From Ignavibacteriales bacterium (GTDB lineage: Bacteria > Bacteroidota > Ignavibacteria > Ignavibacteriales > Ignavibacteriaceae), in NCBI GenBank assembly GCA_003142915.1, contig PLNZ01000374.1, forward strand, positions 21,737 through 37,040: 15,304 bases of DNA, given 5' to 3'. Shown here one piece after another: positions 1 to 6,495 of this stretch. The translations under genes were made by a program, and so were the position numbers. Position 1 is the first letter of the stretch, and every line of letters starts with the position of its first letter. Below the pieces are notes generated by a model. That model did no database searches. It saw only the letters and a list, made by a program, of their open reading frames with translations, and was not told where the DNA came from.

Positions 1-150
1 GCTGAATTTTGGGTTGCCGTTATTAAGCCGGGAAGAGTTCTTTTTGAAGTCTCTGGTGTTTCCAGAGAAGTAGCTCAGGATGCACTTAGAACTTGTGCAT
101 ATAAGTTACCCATTAAAACAAAGGTAGTTGTCAGACCGGATTTTGAATAA
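1..150 (+). CDS. rplP: 50S ribosomal protein L16, C-terminal part (partial)
   Basis: The first 49 codons, read in frame 1 from the window edge to a TAA, encode the C-terminal third of L16, a large-subunit protein that contacts the A-site tRNA and 23S rRNA. The segment reads AEFWVAVIKPGRVLFEVSGV and continues into a VAQDALRTCAYKLPIKTK-type helix and strand, which is the usual L16 C-terminus. The gene starts outside the window, so the N-terminal RNA-binding part cannot be judged. It lies 17 bp before rpmC, as expected in the S10 operon order rplP-rpmC-rpsQ. The identification is secure from sequence and synteny. Confidence 0.95.
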   Translation, partial: AEFWVAVIKPGRVLFEVSGVSREVAQDALRTCAYKLPIKTKVVVRPDFE

Positions 151-167
151 AGCTTAAGGTTTTAAAA

Positions 168-404
168 ATGAAGATTCATGAAATTAGAGAATTAAAAGAC
201 AACGAACTTATAAAGCAAATTGCTGAAGAAGAAAAAAATATACTCGATTTAAGATTTGCTCATCAGCTAAAACAATTGACTAATACTGCAAAGCTTAAAT
301 TAACTAAGAGAGATATAGCTAAGTTGAAAAGCGAACTTAAAGCAAGGCAGATAGCTAAGAAAGTTCCTGCTGCTAAGGACAATAAAGAAGGAGTTAACGC
401 CTAA
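168..404 (+). CDS. rpmC: 50S ribosomal protein L29
   Basis: L29 sits near the polypeptide exit tunnel of the large subunit and forms part of the docking platform for nascent-chain factors. The 78-residue product begins MKIHEIRELKDNEL, the typical L29 opening helix. It carries the signature region LDLRFAHQLKQL followed by the second long basic helix (RDIAKLKSELKARQ). It is slightly longer than the usual 60-70 residues because of a short charged C-terminal tail (KKVPAAKDNKEGVNA). An AAGG about 8 bases upstream supports the ATG. Only two bases separate its stop from the rpsQ start, suggesting translational coupling. Confidence 0.95.
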   Translation: MKIHEIRELKDNELIKQIAEEEKNILDLRFAHQLKQLTNTAKLKLTKRDIAKLKSELKARQIAKKVPAAKDNKEGVNA

Positions 405-406
405 CT

Positions 407-664
407 ATGGAACAACGCACATTAAGAAAAACAAGAGTCGGTGTTGTCGTAAGCAATAAAATGCAAAAAACAATTACAGTTGCGATTGAAAGAAAAGTCC
501 CTCATCCGATATATAAAAAATATTTTAAGAAAACCACAAAATTTATGGCACATGATGAAAAGAACGAATGCAAAATAGGCGATAAAGTAAAAATTATGGA
601 AACCCGTCCTCTTAGTTCTAAAAAAAGATGGCGTCTTGTTGAAGTTGTAGAAAAAGCCAAGTAG
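407..664 (+). CDS. rpsQ: 30S ribosomal protein S17
   Basis: S17 is a primary 16S rRNA-binding protein of OB-fold type. The 85-residue product has the family features in order: RKTRVGVVVSNKMQKTITVA near the N-terminus, a KVPHPIYKKYFKKTTKFMAHDE loop, and GDKVKIMETRPLSSKKRWRL at the C-terminal side. Length is normal. It follows rpmC after two bases and has no strong separate ribosome-binding site, since the purine-rich stretch lies inside the end of rpmC. Translation is therefore probably coupled to that of rpmC. Confidence 0.96.
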   Translation: MEQRTLRKTRVGVVVSNKMQKTITVAIERKVPHPIYKKYFKKTTKFMAHDEKNECKIGDKVKIMETRPLSSKKRWRLVEVVEKAK

Positions 665-687
665 CAAATTAAGGAGAAGAAGTCCAA

Positions 688-1056
688 ATGATTCAAGAAG
701 AAACCAATTTAGTGGTTGCGGATAACTCAGGCGCAAAAAAAGTACGGTGTATCCGTGTGCTTGGCGGAAGTGGAAGACAGTACGCTAGCGTTGGCGATTT
801 AATAGTAGTTTCAGTTAAAACTGCTATTCCTAATGGAACAGTTAAAAAAGGTGAAGTTTCTCGTGCGGTAATCGTAAGAACCAAGAAAGAAGTTAGAAGA
901 AAAGATGGTTCTTATATAAGATTTGATGAAAATGCAGCAGTATTAATTAATGCGCAAAACGAACCAAGGGGTACCCGTATTTTCGGACCGGTTGCAAGAG
1001 AGTTAAGAGAAAAACAATTTATGAAAATAGTTTCTTTAGCACCTGAAGTTTTATAA
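688..1056 (+). CDS. rplN: 50S ribosomal protein L14
   Basis: L14 is a highly conserved large-subunit protein that forms part of the intersubunit bridges with 16S rRNA. The 122-residue product has the expected length and the hallmark N-terminus MIQEETNLVVADNSGAKKVR. Further along it has the family signature around KKGEVSRAVIVRTKKEVRR and ends with the FGPVARELREKQFMKIVSLAPEVL-type C-terminus. A clear AAGGAG lies upstream of the ATG (AAGGAGAAGAAGTCCAAATG), which supports the chosen start. In many bacteria rplN is the first gene of the spc operon; here no terminator or long gap separates it from rpsQ. Confidence 0.97.
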   Translation: MIQEETNLVVADNSGAKKVRCIRVLGGSGRQYASVGDLIVVSVKTAIPNGTVKKGEVSRAVIVRTKKEVRRKDGSYIRFDENAAVLINAQNEPRGTRIFGPVARELREKQFMKIVSLAPEVL

Positions 1057-1071
1057 AGTTTTGGAAGATCA

Positions 1072-1395
1072 ATGAAAATTAAGAAAAACGACAATGTAAT
1101 GGTTATTTCCGGTAATAGTAAAGGCAAAACCGGGAAGGTATTGAAAGTATTCCCTAAAGATCAAAGAGTTATAGTTGAAGGAATTAATTTAAGAAAGAGA
1201 CATACTAAACCAAGCCAGAGCAATCCGCAAGGCGGAATTCTGGAAAAAGAATCTCCTATTAATGTTTCAAATGTTATGATTGTTGATCCTAATAATAACC
1301 AACCTTCAAGGCTTGGTTCTCAAATTATTTTGGATGAAAAAACCGGTAAAAAGAAACATGTCCGCGTTAGCAGAACAAGCGGCGAGATGATTTAA
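1072..1395 (+). CDS. rplX: 50S ribosomal protein L24
   Basis: L24 is an assembly-initiating 23S rRNA-binding protein near the exit tunnel. The 107-residue product carries the KOW motif at its N-terminus (KKNDNVMVISGNSKGKTGKV, residues about 4-23). This is followed by VIVEGINLRKRHTKPSQSNPQGG and a MIVDP strand, all typical of bacterial L24. Length is within the normal 100-110. GGAAG lies just upstream of the ATG. The gene sits in its canonical position between rplN and rplE. Confidence 0.96.
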   Translation: MKIKKNDNVMVISGNSKGKTGKVLKVFPKDQRVIVEGINLRKRHTKPSQSNPQGGILEKESPINVSNVMIVDPNNNQPSRLGSQIILDEKTGKKKHVRVSRTSGEMI

Positions 1396-1428
1396 TAACT
1401 AAAATATTACTCAAGGTTTAATTGAATA

Positions 1429-2094
1429 ATGGCAGAAAAGAAGACCAAAAAAGAAAATACAGAAAAGCAGGCGCAGGCAAAAAGCACTAAAAAGGAAACT
1501 AAAACAATTGCTGTTCCTGAAAAAGAAGTCAGAATTAAAGTTCGGCTTGCAGATATATATAAAAAAGAAATTATTTCCGGGCTGAAAGAAAAGTTTGCTT
1601 ACCATAGCATAATGCAGGTTCCGAAACTTCATAAAGTTGTAGTTAATATGGGCATTGGTGCTGCGGTGGCCGATCAGAAGATTTTGGAAGAAGCGGTTAA
1701 AGAATTAGAAACTATAACCGGACAAAAAGCAAGCATTAGGAAGGCAAAAAAAGCTATTTCTAACTTCAAATTGAGAGAGGGCGTTAATATTGGCGCAATG
1801 GTTACACTAAGACGCGAAAAAATGTTTGAATTTATCGACCGTCTTATTAATGTAGCTTTACCGAGAGTTAGAGATTTTAGAGGTTTATCAGACAAATCTT
1901 TTGACGGAAGAGGCAATTACACTCTTGGTATAAAAGAACAAATTATCTTCCCTGAAATGAATGTAGATAAAATTACAAGGGTTCTTGGTATGGATATTAC
2001 ATTTGTTACAACAGCAAAAACCGATAACGAAGCTTATGAATTGCTGTTGGCATTTGGTTTCCCATTTAGAAAAAAAGAGATTAAAACAGCTTAA
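1429..2094 (+). CDS. rplE: 50S ribosomal protein L5 with Lys-rich N-terminal extension
   Basis: L5 binds 5S rRNA and contacts P-site tRNA and S13. The core from about residue 40 is standard: LADIYKKEIISGLKEKF, MQVPKLHKVVVNMGIG, a KARKAISNFKLREG-like segment (here KAKKAISNFKLREGVNIG), LPRVRDFRGLS, the NYTLGIKEQIIFPE segment, and MDITFVTTAKTDNEAYELL. At 221 residues it is about 40 longer than the usual 180, owing to a low-complexity head (residues 1-39) dominated by Lys, Glu, Thr and Ala. I checked the codons between residue 1 and the core and found no in-frame ATG, GTG or TTG. The upstream ATG is therefore the only conventional start, with AAGG about 12 bases before it. Confidence 0.96.
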   Translation: MAEKKTKKENTEKQAQAKSTKKETKTIAVPEKEVRIKVRLADIYKKEIISGLKEKFAYHSIMQVPKLHKVVVNMGIGAAVADQKILEEAVKELETITGQKASIRKAKKAISNFKLREGVNIGAMVTLRREKMFEFIDRLINVALPRVRDFRGLSDKSFDGRGNYTLGIKEQIIFPEMNVDKITRVLGMDITFVTTAKTDNEAYELLLAFGFPFRKKEIKTA

Positions 2095-2105
2095 TAGGAG
2101 ATTTA

Positions 2106-2375
2106 ATGGCTCGTAAAAGTTTATTAGCAAGAGAAGAAAAAAGAAGGAAGCTTGTTGAAAAATATGATAAGCTTAGAAAAGAATTGAAGGAAAAAGGTGA
2201 TTATGCCGGTCTTCAAAAGCTGCCAAGAAATGCTTCTCCGGTAAGATTACATAATCGATGCATGTTTACCGGCAGAGCCAGAGCATATTATCGTAAATTT
2301 GGTATTTCGCGTCTTGTTCTTAGAGAAATGGCTTCAAAAGGCGAAATTCCTGGATTAAAAAAGTCAAGCTGGTAG
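2106..2375 (+). CDS. rpsN: 30S ribosomal protein S14 (long, zinc-free type)
   Basis: S14 lies in the 30S head and is required for late assembly. The 89-residue product is the long form (start MARKSLLAREEKRRKLVEKY). It has the core PRNASPVRLHNRCMFTGRARAYYR and ends LVLREMASKGEIPGLKKSSW. The zinc-binding CXXC...CXXC of the short S14 type is absent: only one Cys remains (in HNRCMF). This marks the zinc-independent paralogue group. AGGAG is placed 5 bases before the ATG. It lies between rplE and rpsH, as usual. Confidence 0.96.
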   Translation: MARKSLLAREEKRRKLVEKYDKLRKELKEKGDYAGLQKLPRNASPVRLHNRCMFTGRARAYYRKFGISRLVLREMASKGEIPGLKKSSW

Positions 2376-2391
2376 AAGGAGTAATAAATAT

Positions 2392-2787
2392 ATGTCCGTA
2401 ACTGATCCGATTGCAGATTTTTTAACTAGAATTAGAAATGCATCCGATGCTAAAAAAATTTTAGTGGATATTCCTTCGTCTAAAATGAAAAAAAATTTAG
2501 CTGAAATTTTAAAGAAACAAAAATTTATTGTGGACTATTCGGTTGTTGAAGATAATAAACAGAATATTTTAAGAGTTCAGTTGAAGTATACCAATGGTAC
2601 ACCGGCAATTGGTGGTTTGAAAAGAATTAGTACTCCCGGTCTAAGAGTTTATAAAAGTTCTAAAGAATTGCCGAGAGTTTTGAATGGATTAGGAATAGCG
2701 GTTATATCTACGCAGAAAGGCTTGCTGACGGATAATGATGCCAGACGGGAAGCTTTAGGCGGTGAAATAGTTTGTTATATCTGGTAA
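2392..2787 (+). CDS. rpsH: 30S ribosomal protein S8
   Basis: S8 is a primary binder of the 16S rRNA central domain. In several bacteria it also acts as the translational repressor of the spc operon, by binding a leader-like site near rplE; I could not identify such a site here. The 131-residue product starts MSVTDPIADFLTRIRNA, the family N-terminus. It contains TPAIGGLKRISTPGLRVYK and ends with GIAVISTQKGLLTDNDARREALGGEIVCYIW, the conserved C-terminal RNA-binding region. AAGGAG lies 10 bases upstream of the ATG. Length is normal. Confidence 0.97.
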   Translation: MSVTDPIADFLTRIRNASDAKKILVDIPSSKMKKNLAEILKKQKFIVDYSVVEDNKQNILRVQLKYTNGTPAIGGLKRISTPGLRVYKSSKELPRVLNGLGIAVISTQKGLLTDNDARREALGGEIVCYIW

Positions 2788-2808
2788 ATTATTGAATGGA
2801 GTTTTAAA

Positions 2809-3348
2809 GTGTCACGAATAGGTAAAAAACCAATTACAATACCTAAAGACGTTACAGTTTCCCAGAACGGTCGGAATATCAAAATAAAAGGACCAAAGGG
2901 AGAACTGCAAAACGAGGTTCATCCGAATATCAGTGTTCAGATAAAGGGTGATGAAATTATCGTAAGCAGGCCGAATGATCTGAAAGAGAATAAAGCGCTT
3001 CATGGTTTAACACGCGCTCTTTTACAGAATAATATTGATGGTGTAGTAAAGGCTTATCAAAAAACTTTAGACATTATCGGTGTTGGATACAGGGCTGAAT
3101 TAAAAGGTAAAAACCTTCTTTTAAATATAGGTTATTCACATCCGGTATTTTTCATTCCTCCAGATGGAATTGCTTTGCAAACCCCGGTTCAAACGCAAAT
3201 AGTTATATCGGGGATTGATAAACAGCTTGTTGGTCTTGTAGCAGCAAAAATCAGATCAATCAGACAGCCCGAACCGTATAAAGGAAAAGGTATTAAATAT
3301 TCTGATGAACATATTATTAGAAAAGCCGGTAAAACAGCAGGCAAATAA
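2809..3348 (+). CDS. rplF: 50S ribosomal protein L6
   Basis: L6 sits near the sarcin-ricin loop and the factor-binding region of the large subunit. The 179-residue product uses a GTG start with GGAG upstream (ATGGAGTTTTAAAGTG) and begins MSRIGKKPITIPKDVTV, typical of L6. The two L6 folds are visible: the N-terminal strand pattern around IKIKGPKGEL, and the C-terminal domain with LDIIGVGYRAELKGKNLLLNIGYSHPV. The C-terminal signature PEPYKGKGIKYSDEHIIRKAGKTAGK is complete. Length is normal. Confidence 0.97.
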   Translation: MSRIGKKPITIPKDVTVSQNGRNIKIKGPKGELQNEVHPNISVQIKGDEIIVSRPNDLKENKALHGLTRALLQNNIDGVVKAYQKTLDIIGVGYRAELKGKNLLLNIGYSHPVFFIPPDGIALQTPVQTQIVISGIDKQLVGLVAAKIRSIRQPEPYKGKGIKYSDEHIIRKAGKTAGK

Positions 3349-3370
3349 TTTTTGGGAGTAATATTAGAAG

Positions 3371-3736
3371 ATGATAAAAAGAAACGAAAATTCAAGATTA
3401 AGATCTAAAGTAAAAATAAGAAAAAAAATGTCGGGTACTACAGAAAAACCGCGTTTTACTGTTTACCGTAGTTTAAATAATATTTATGTCCAAATAATAG
3501 ATGATACTTCCGGAAAAACAATCGTTTCTGCTTCTTCTCTTTCAAAAGATGTAAAAGAAGAATTAAAGAATGCAAAAGGGAAAATTGCTAAAAGTAAAGT
3601 AATTGGAAATGTGGTTGCAAAGAAAGCGCTGGAACAAAAAATTTCCACTGTAGTATTTGATAGAAACGGCTACAGATATCATGGACGTATACAAGCGGTT
3701 GCCGATGGTGCACGCGAAGGGGGATTGAAGTTTTAA
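3371..3736 (+). CDS. rplR: 50S ribosomal protein L18
   Basis: L18 binds 5S rRNA together with L5. The 121-residue product begins with a basic N-terminal arm (MIKRNENSRLRSKVKIRKKM). It continues with the family core: KPRFTVYRSLNNIYVQIIDD, TIVSASSLSKDVKEEL, VVAKKALEQKISTVVFDRNGYRYHGRIQAVADGAREGGLKF. The C-terminal DRNGYRYHGR...AREGGL motif is diagnostic. GGGAG and GAAG purine stretches precede the ATG. It is followed not directly by rpsE but by a tRNA gene in an enlarged 181-bp gap, which is unusual for this operon. Confidence 0.97.
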   Translation: MIKRNENSRLRSKVKIRKKMSGTTEKPRFTVYRSLNNIYVQIIDDTSGKTIVSASSLSKDVKEELKNAKGKIAKSKVIGNVVAKKALEQKISTVVFDRNGYRYHGRIQAVADGAREGGLKF

Positions 3737-3755
3737 TCATGGTAATGGTTGAAAT

Positions 3756-3826
3756 TGCCGGATCGTCTAATGGCAGGACTACGCCCTTTGGAGGCGTCTG
3801 TAGAGGTTCGAGTCCTCTTCCGGCAG
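3756..3826 (+). tRNA. tRNA-Gln (anticodon TTG)
   Basis: A full 71-nt cloverleaf can be folded by hand. The acceptor stem TGCCGGA/TCCGGCA has 7 pairs with discriminator G. T8 and C9 are followed by a D stem GTCT/GGAC with a G18-G19 loop. The anticodon stem ACGCC/GGCGT carries the loop CTTTGGA, giving anticodon TTG, which reads Gln CAA. The variable loop is CTGT, and the T stem AGAGG/CCTCT closes the loop TTCGAGT. The first pair T-A, C9 and discriminator G are shared with Escherichia coli tRNA-Gln. CCA is not encoded (GCT follows). The gene is co-oriented and sits between rplR and rpsE, so it is probably excised from the operon transcript. Confidence 0.95.
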
Positions 3827-3835
3827 CTTAACTTT

Positions 3836-3861
3836 GCCGGTGGGCAGATTTATTCTGCCGG
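3836..3861 (+). repeat. GCCGG palindromic module after tRNA-Gln
   Basis: Ten bases after the tRNA, GCCGG recurs at both ends of a 26-bp segment. Inside it GGCAGA (3843-3848) and TCTGCC (3854-3859) form a perfect 6-bp stem with a TTTAT loop. The following sequence (GTGCTATTTTG) is a poor U-tract, so this is not a convincing terminator. It resembles the segment at 6458-6480 after secY. It might help 3' processing of the tRNA or be a small dispersed palindrome. Confidence 0.5.
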
Positions 3862-3917
3862 TGCTATTTTGAAAAGTTTTATTAAATAAGAAGTTCTAAT
3901 CATTTAAAGAGTGGTAC

Positions 3918-4436
3918 TTGGAGTCTCAATTGAAAAATGTAAAGTCTAGTGAAATTGATGGACTAAAAGAAAAAGTTGTTCACATTAACCGGGTTGCTAA
4001 AGTTGTAAAAGGCGGTCGCCGTTTCAGTTTTAATGCAATTATTGTTGTTGGCAATGGAAAGGGAGTTGTTGGTGTAGGGCTTGGTAAAGCAAATGAAGTC
4101 ACCGATGCAATTTCTAAAGGAATTGATGATGCAAAGAAAAATTTAGTAAGTGTTTCTGTTATTAAAGGAACAGTCGCACATGAGATTATTGGCAAGTTTG
4201 GCGCTGGCAGAGTACTACTTAAACCTGCTTCTCCCGGTACAGGCTTAATTGCAGGCGGCGGTGTTCGTGCAGTTCTTGAAGCCGCCGGAGTTGAGGATAT
4301 TCTTACCAAATCATTGGGATCAAGTAACCCTCATAACCAGGTAAAGGCTACGTTGAACGGGTTGTTGAATATTACCGACGCCAGAAAGATGGCAAGGAAA
4401 AGAGGAATGACCATTACTGAACTTTTTAGCGCTTAA
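3918..4436 (+). CDS. rpsE: 30S ribosomal protein S5
   Basis: S5 acts in decoding fidelity and mRNA entry on the 30S subunit. The product shows the family core: KEKVVHINRVAKVVKGGRRF, then an IIVVGNGKGVVGVGLGKANEV segment (dsRBD-like N-domain). The C-domain follows with GRVLLKPASPGTGLIAGGGV, RAVLEAAGVEDILTKSLGSSNP and ARKMARKRGMT. No ATG is available near the N-terminus. The TTG at 3918 gives 172 residues and has AAAGAG upstream. An in-frame TTG at 3930 has GGAG six bases before it and would give 168 residues (MKNVKSSEIDG...). The 3930 start is at least as plausible. Confidence 0.95.
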   Translation: MESQLKNVKSSEIDGLKEKVVHINRVAKVVKGGRRFSFNAIIVVGNGKGVVGVGLGKANEVTDAISKGIDDAKKNLVSVSVIKGTVAHEIIGKFGAGRVLLKPASPGTGLIAGGGVRAVLEAAGVEDILTKSLGSSNPHNQVKATLNGLLNITDARKMARKRGMTITELFSA

Positions 4437-4447
4437 TTGAGGAGATT

Positions 4448-4633
4448 ATGGGAAAAATTAAAGTTATTCAAACAAAAAGTATTATTGATAGACCCAAAGA
4501 CCAGAAACGTACAGTTGAAGCATTGGGGCTGGGCAGACCTAATTGGGAAATTATTCATAACGATACTCCGCAAATTAGAGGTATGATTAATAAAGTTGCT
4601 CATTTAGTTAAAGTTGAAGAATTCAAGAAGTAA
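4448..4633 (+). CDS. rpmD: 50S ribosomal protein L30
   Basis: L30 is a small large-subunit protein of the ferredoxin-like L30/L7 fold. The 61-residue product is of normal length. It contains KIKVIQTKSIIDRPKDQKRT, the family signature, followed by EALGLGRPNWEIIHNDTPQIRGMINKVAHLVKV. GAGGAG lies only a few bases before the ATG, and the gene starts 11 bp after rpsE. The spacing and the rpsE-rpmD-rplO order are canonical for the spc operon. Confidence 0.96.
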   Translation: MGKIKVIQTKSIIDRPKDQKRTVEALGLGRPNWEIIHNDTPQIRGMINKVAHLVKVEEFKK

Positions 4634-4645
4634 CAAGGTTTTATA

Positions 4646-5104
4646 ATGGATAGACTAAGTAATTTAAAGTATGCAGTGGGTTCAAGAAAGAATCCGAAAA
4701 GAATCGGCAGAGGTGAAGGTTCCGGACATGGTGGAACGGCTACTAAAGGTATGAACGGACAATTGTCCCGTTCTGGCGCCAGGAAGAAAAGATGGTTTGA
4801 AGGCGGCCAGATGCCTCTGCAGAGAAGAATTCCTAAATTCGGTTTCACGAATATTTTTAAAGTTTATTATCAAATTGTAAATGTAGATCTGATTGAAAAG
4901 TTAGCTGTTTCAAAAAAACTGACGGAAACGATAATAAACCTTGAAACTCTAAAAAAACATGGTTTAATATCATCTACTAAAACGCCGGTTAAATTGTTGG
5001 GTAACGGAGAGCTGAAAACTAAATTAAAAATTCAGGTAAACGCGTTCAGCCAGACAGCCAAAGACAAAGTTGAAGCTGCGGGCGGAACGATAGAAAAGAT
5101 TTAA
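4646..5104 (+). CDS. rplO: 50S ribosomal protein L15
   Basis: L15 is a late-assembly large-subunit protein. The 152-residue product has the glycine- and arginine-rich N-terminal arm typical of the family (KRIGRGEGSGHGGTATKGMN, residues about 19-38). GGQMPLQRRIPKFGFTN then leads into a C-terminal globular domain with LLGNGELKTKLKIQVNAFSQTAKDKVEAAGG. Length is normal. AAGG lies about 8 bases before the ATG. The gene ends 10 bp before secY. Confidence 0.97.
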   Translation: MDRLSNLKYAVGSRKNPKRIGRGEGSGHGGTATKGMNGQLSRSGARKKRWFEGGQMPLQRRIPKFGFTNIFKVYYQIVNVDLIEKLAVSKKLTETIINLETLKKHGLISSTKTPVKLLGNGELKTKLKIQVNAFSQTAKDKVEAAGGTIEKI

Positions 5105-5114
5105 TACAGAATAA

Positions 5115-6449
5115 ATGGCAAAAATTACAGAAACATTCCGTAACATTTTTAAAATTCACGAACTGCGTCAGAGAATACTTTATACTTTGGCGTTGCTCGT
5201 TATTGTGAGGCTTGGCGCTCACGTAACACTGCCAGGTATTGATTCTGCTTTGTTATCGGAGAGTACCAGAAATCAAACATCAGATAACCTATTCGGATTA
5301 TATGATTTGTTTGTCGGAGGTGCATTTCACAATGCGGCTATTTTTGCACTTGGTATAATGCCTTACATTTCTTCATCAATTATTATTCAGCTGCTTGGTG
5401 CTGTTATTCCTTATTTCCAGAAACTTCAGCAGGAAGGTGAAGACGGCAGAAAAAAAATTACACAGCTTACACGATATGGTACTGTTCTGATAGCTGCGCT
5501 TCAAGCATGGGGTGTTACTATTAAATTGATTAGTACTAACGTACAAGGTATACCTGTTGTTCCGCTTGGCGTTCAAGGTTTTTCCTGGACGATTTCTACA
5601 GTTTTAATACTTGCTTCAGGTACAATTTTTATGATGTGGCTTGGGGAGCAAATTACAGATAAAGGGATTGGAAACGGTATCTCTTTAATAATTTTTATCG
5701 GTATAATCGATAGGTTTCCGTTTGCGCTTCTTGATGAATACCAACTTATAAATCAGGGTACAAGAAGCATTATCATAGAGATTGTAATAATAGCATTAAT
5801 GGTTCTAATTATTTCCGGTGTTGTTCTGGTTACACAGGGAACAAGAAGAATCCCGGTTCAATATGCAAAAAGAGTTGTTGGCAGGAAGGTTTACGGTGGC
5901 GTTACACAATATATTCCTCTACGCGTAAATACAGCAGGAGTAATGCCCATTATCTTCGCACAGTCAATTATGTTCATACCGAGTACGGTATTATCTTTTT
6001 TCCCGAACAATGAGTTTTTGCAGAACATATCACGTTATTTTGCATATAATTCACCCGTATACTCTGTCCTTTATGCGGTAATGATTATCTTCTTTACTTA
6101 TTTTTATACGGCAATTGCGTTTAATCCTAAAGACGTTGCCGATACAATGAAGAAACAAGGCGGTTTTATTCCCGGTATCAGACCTGGAAAGCAAACGTCC
6201 GAATTTATTGATAACATCCTAACAAAGATTACTTTACCCGGTTCATTTTTTCTTGCAATTATTGCAATTTTACCGGCATTTGTGTCTAATTGGGGTGTTT
6301 CAAGCAGATTTGCACAATTCTTTGGTGGTACAAGTTTATTGATTGTTGTTGGTGTGGCACTGGATACTTTACAGCAGATTGAATCTCATTTACTTATGAG
6401 ACATTATGACGGCTTTATGAAAACCGGTAAACTTAAAGCGAGAAGATAA
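5115..6449 (+). CDS. secY: Preprotein translocase subunit SecY
   Basis: SecY is the ten-helix channel of the Sec translocon and works with SecE, SecG and SecA in the inner membrane. The 444-residue product starts MAKITETFRNIFKIHELRQR ahead of the first helix (about residues 20-38). It contains ALGIMPYISSSIIIQLL (helix 2 region) and GIGNGISLIIF (184-194). The cytoplasmic loop RRIPVQYAKRVVGR (about 244-257) is followed by PLRVNTAGVMPIIFA, and the basic loop has GGFIPGIRPG (339-348). It ends QIESHLLMRHYDGFMKTGKLK. All are recognised SecY motifs and the length is normal. The ribosome-binding site is weak (ACAGAATAAATG), so coupling to rplO is likely. Confidence 0.98.
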   Translation: MAKITETFRNIFKIHELRQRILYTLALLVIVRLGAHVTLPGIDSALLSESTRNQTSDNLFGLYDLFVGGAFHNAAIFALGIMPYISSSIIIQLLGAVIPYFQKLQQEGEDGRKKITQLTRYGTVLIAALQAWGVTIKLISTNVQGIPVVPLGVQGFSWTISTVLILASGTIFMMWLGEQITDKGIGNGISLIIFIGIIDRFPFALLDEYQLINQGTRSIIIEIVIIALMVLIISGVVLVTQGTRRIPVQYAKRVVGRKVYGGVTQYIPLRVNTAGVMPIIFAQSIMFIPSTVLSFFPNNEFLQNISRYFAYNSPVYSVLYAVMIIFFTYFYTAIAFNPKDVADTMKKQGGFIPGIRPGKQTSEFIDNILTKITLPGSFFLAIIAILPAFVSNWGVSSRFAQFFGGTSLLIVVGVALDTLQQIESHLLMRHYDGFMKTGKLKARR

Positions 6450-6457
6450 GCAAATAA

Positions 6458-6480
6458 GCCGGCGGTGTGATTCTACCGGC
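6458..6480 (+). repeat. GCCGG palindromic module after secY
   Basis: Between secY and map, GCCGG (6458-6462) and CCGGC (6476-6480) form a 5-bp inverted repeat around a 13-base loop; alternatively GGT/ACC and GCC/GGC can pair. It aligns with the segment after tRNA-Gln (3836-3861): both have GCCGG-Y-GG, then GATT, then CT-R-CCGG, differing by a 4-base gap. GTTTTATAG follows, too short for a confident terminator. It may be a small dispersed palindrome or an RNA-processing hairpin separating secY from map. Confidence 0.45.
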
Positions 6481-6495
6481 AGGTTTTATAGGCTC

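Noticed and set aside
422..736. Open frame on the minus strand over rpsQ
   Set aside because: Antisense to a clear ribosomal protein, Phe/Leu/Asn-rich with no family resemblance; a shadow of A-rich coding DNA.
3843..3870. Post-tRNA hairpin as an intrinsic terminator
   Set aside because: The stem is good but the following bases (GGTGCTATTTTG) are not a U-tract, and rpsE and the rest of the operon lie downstream.
3980..4309. 109-codon open frame on the minus strand over rpsE
   Set aside because: Composition (Pro/Thr/Ala-rich) mirrors the Gly/Val-rich S5 gene in antisense; no motif, no leader.
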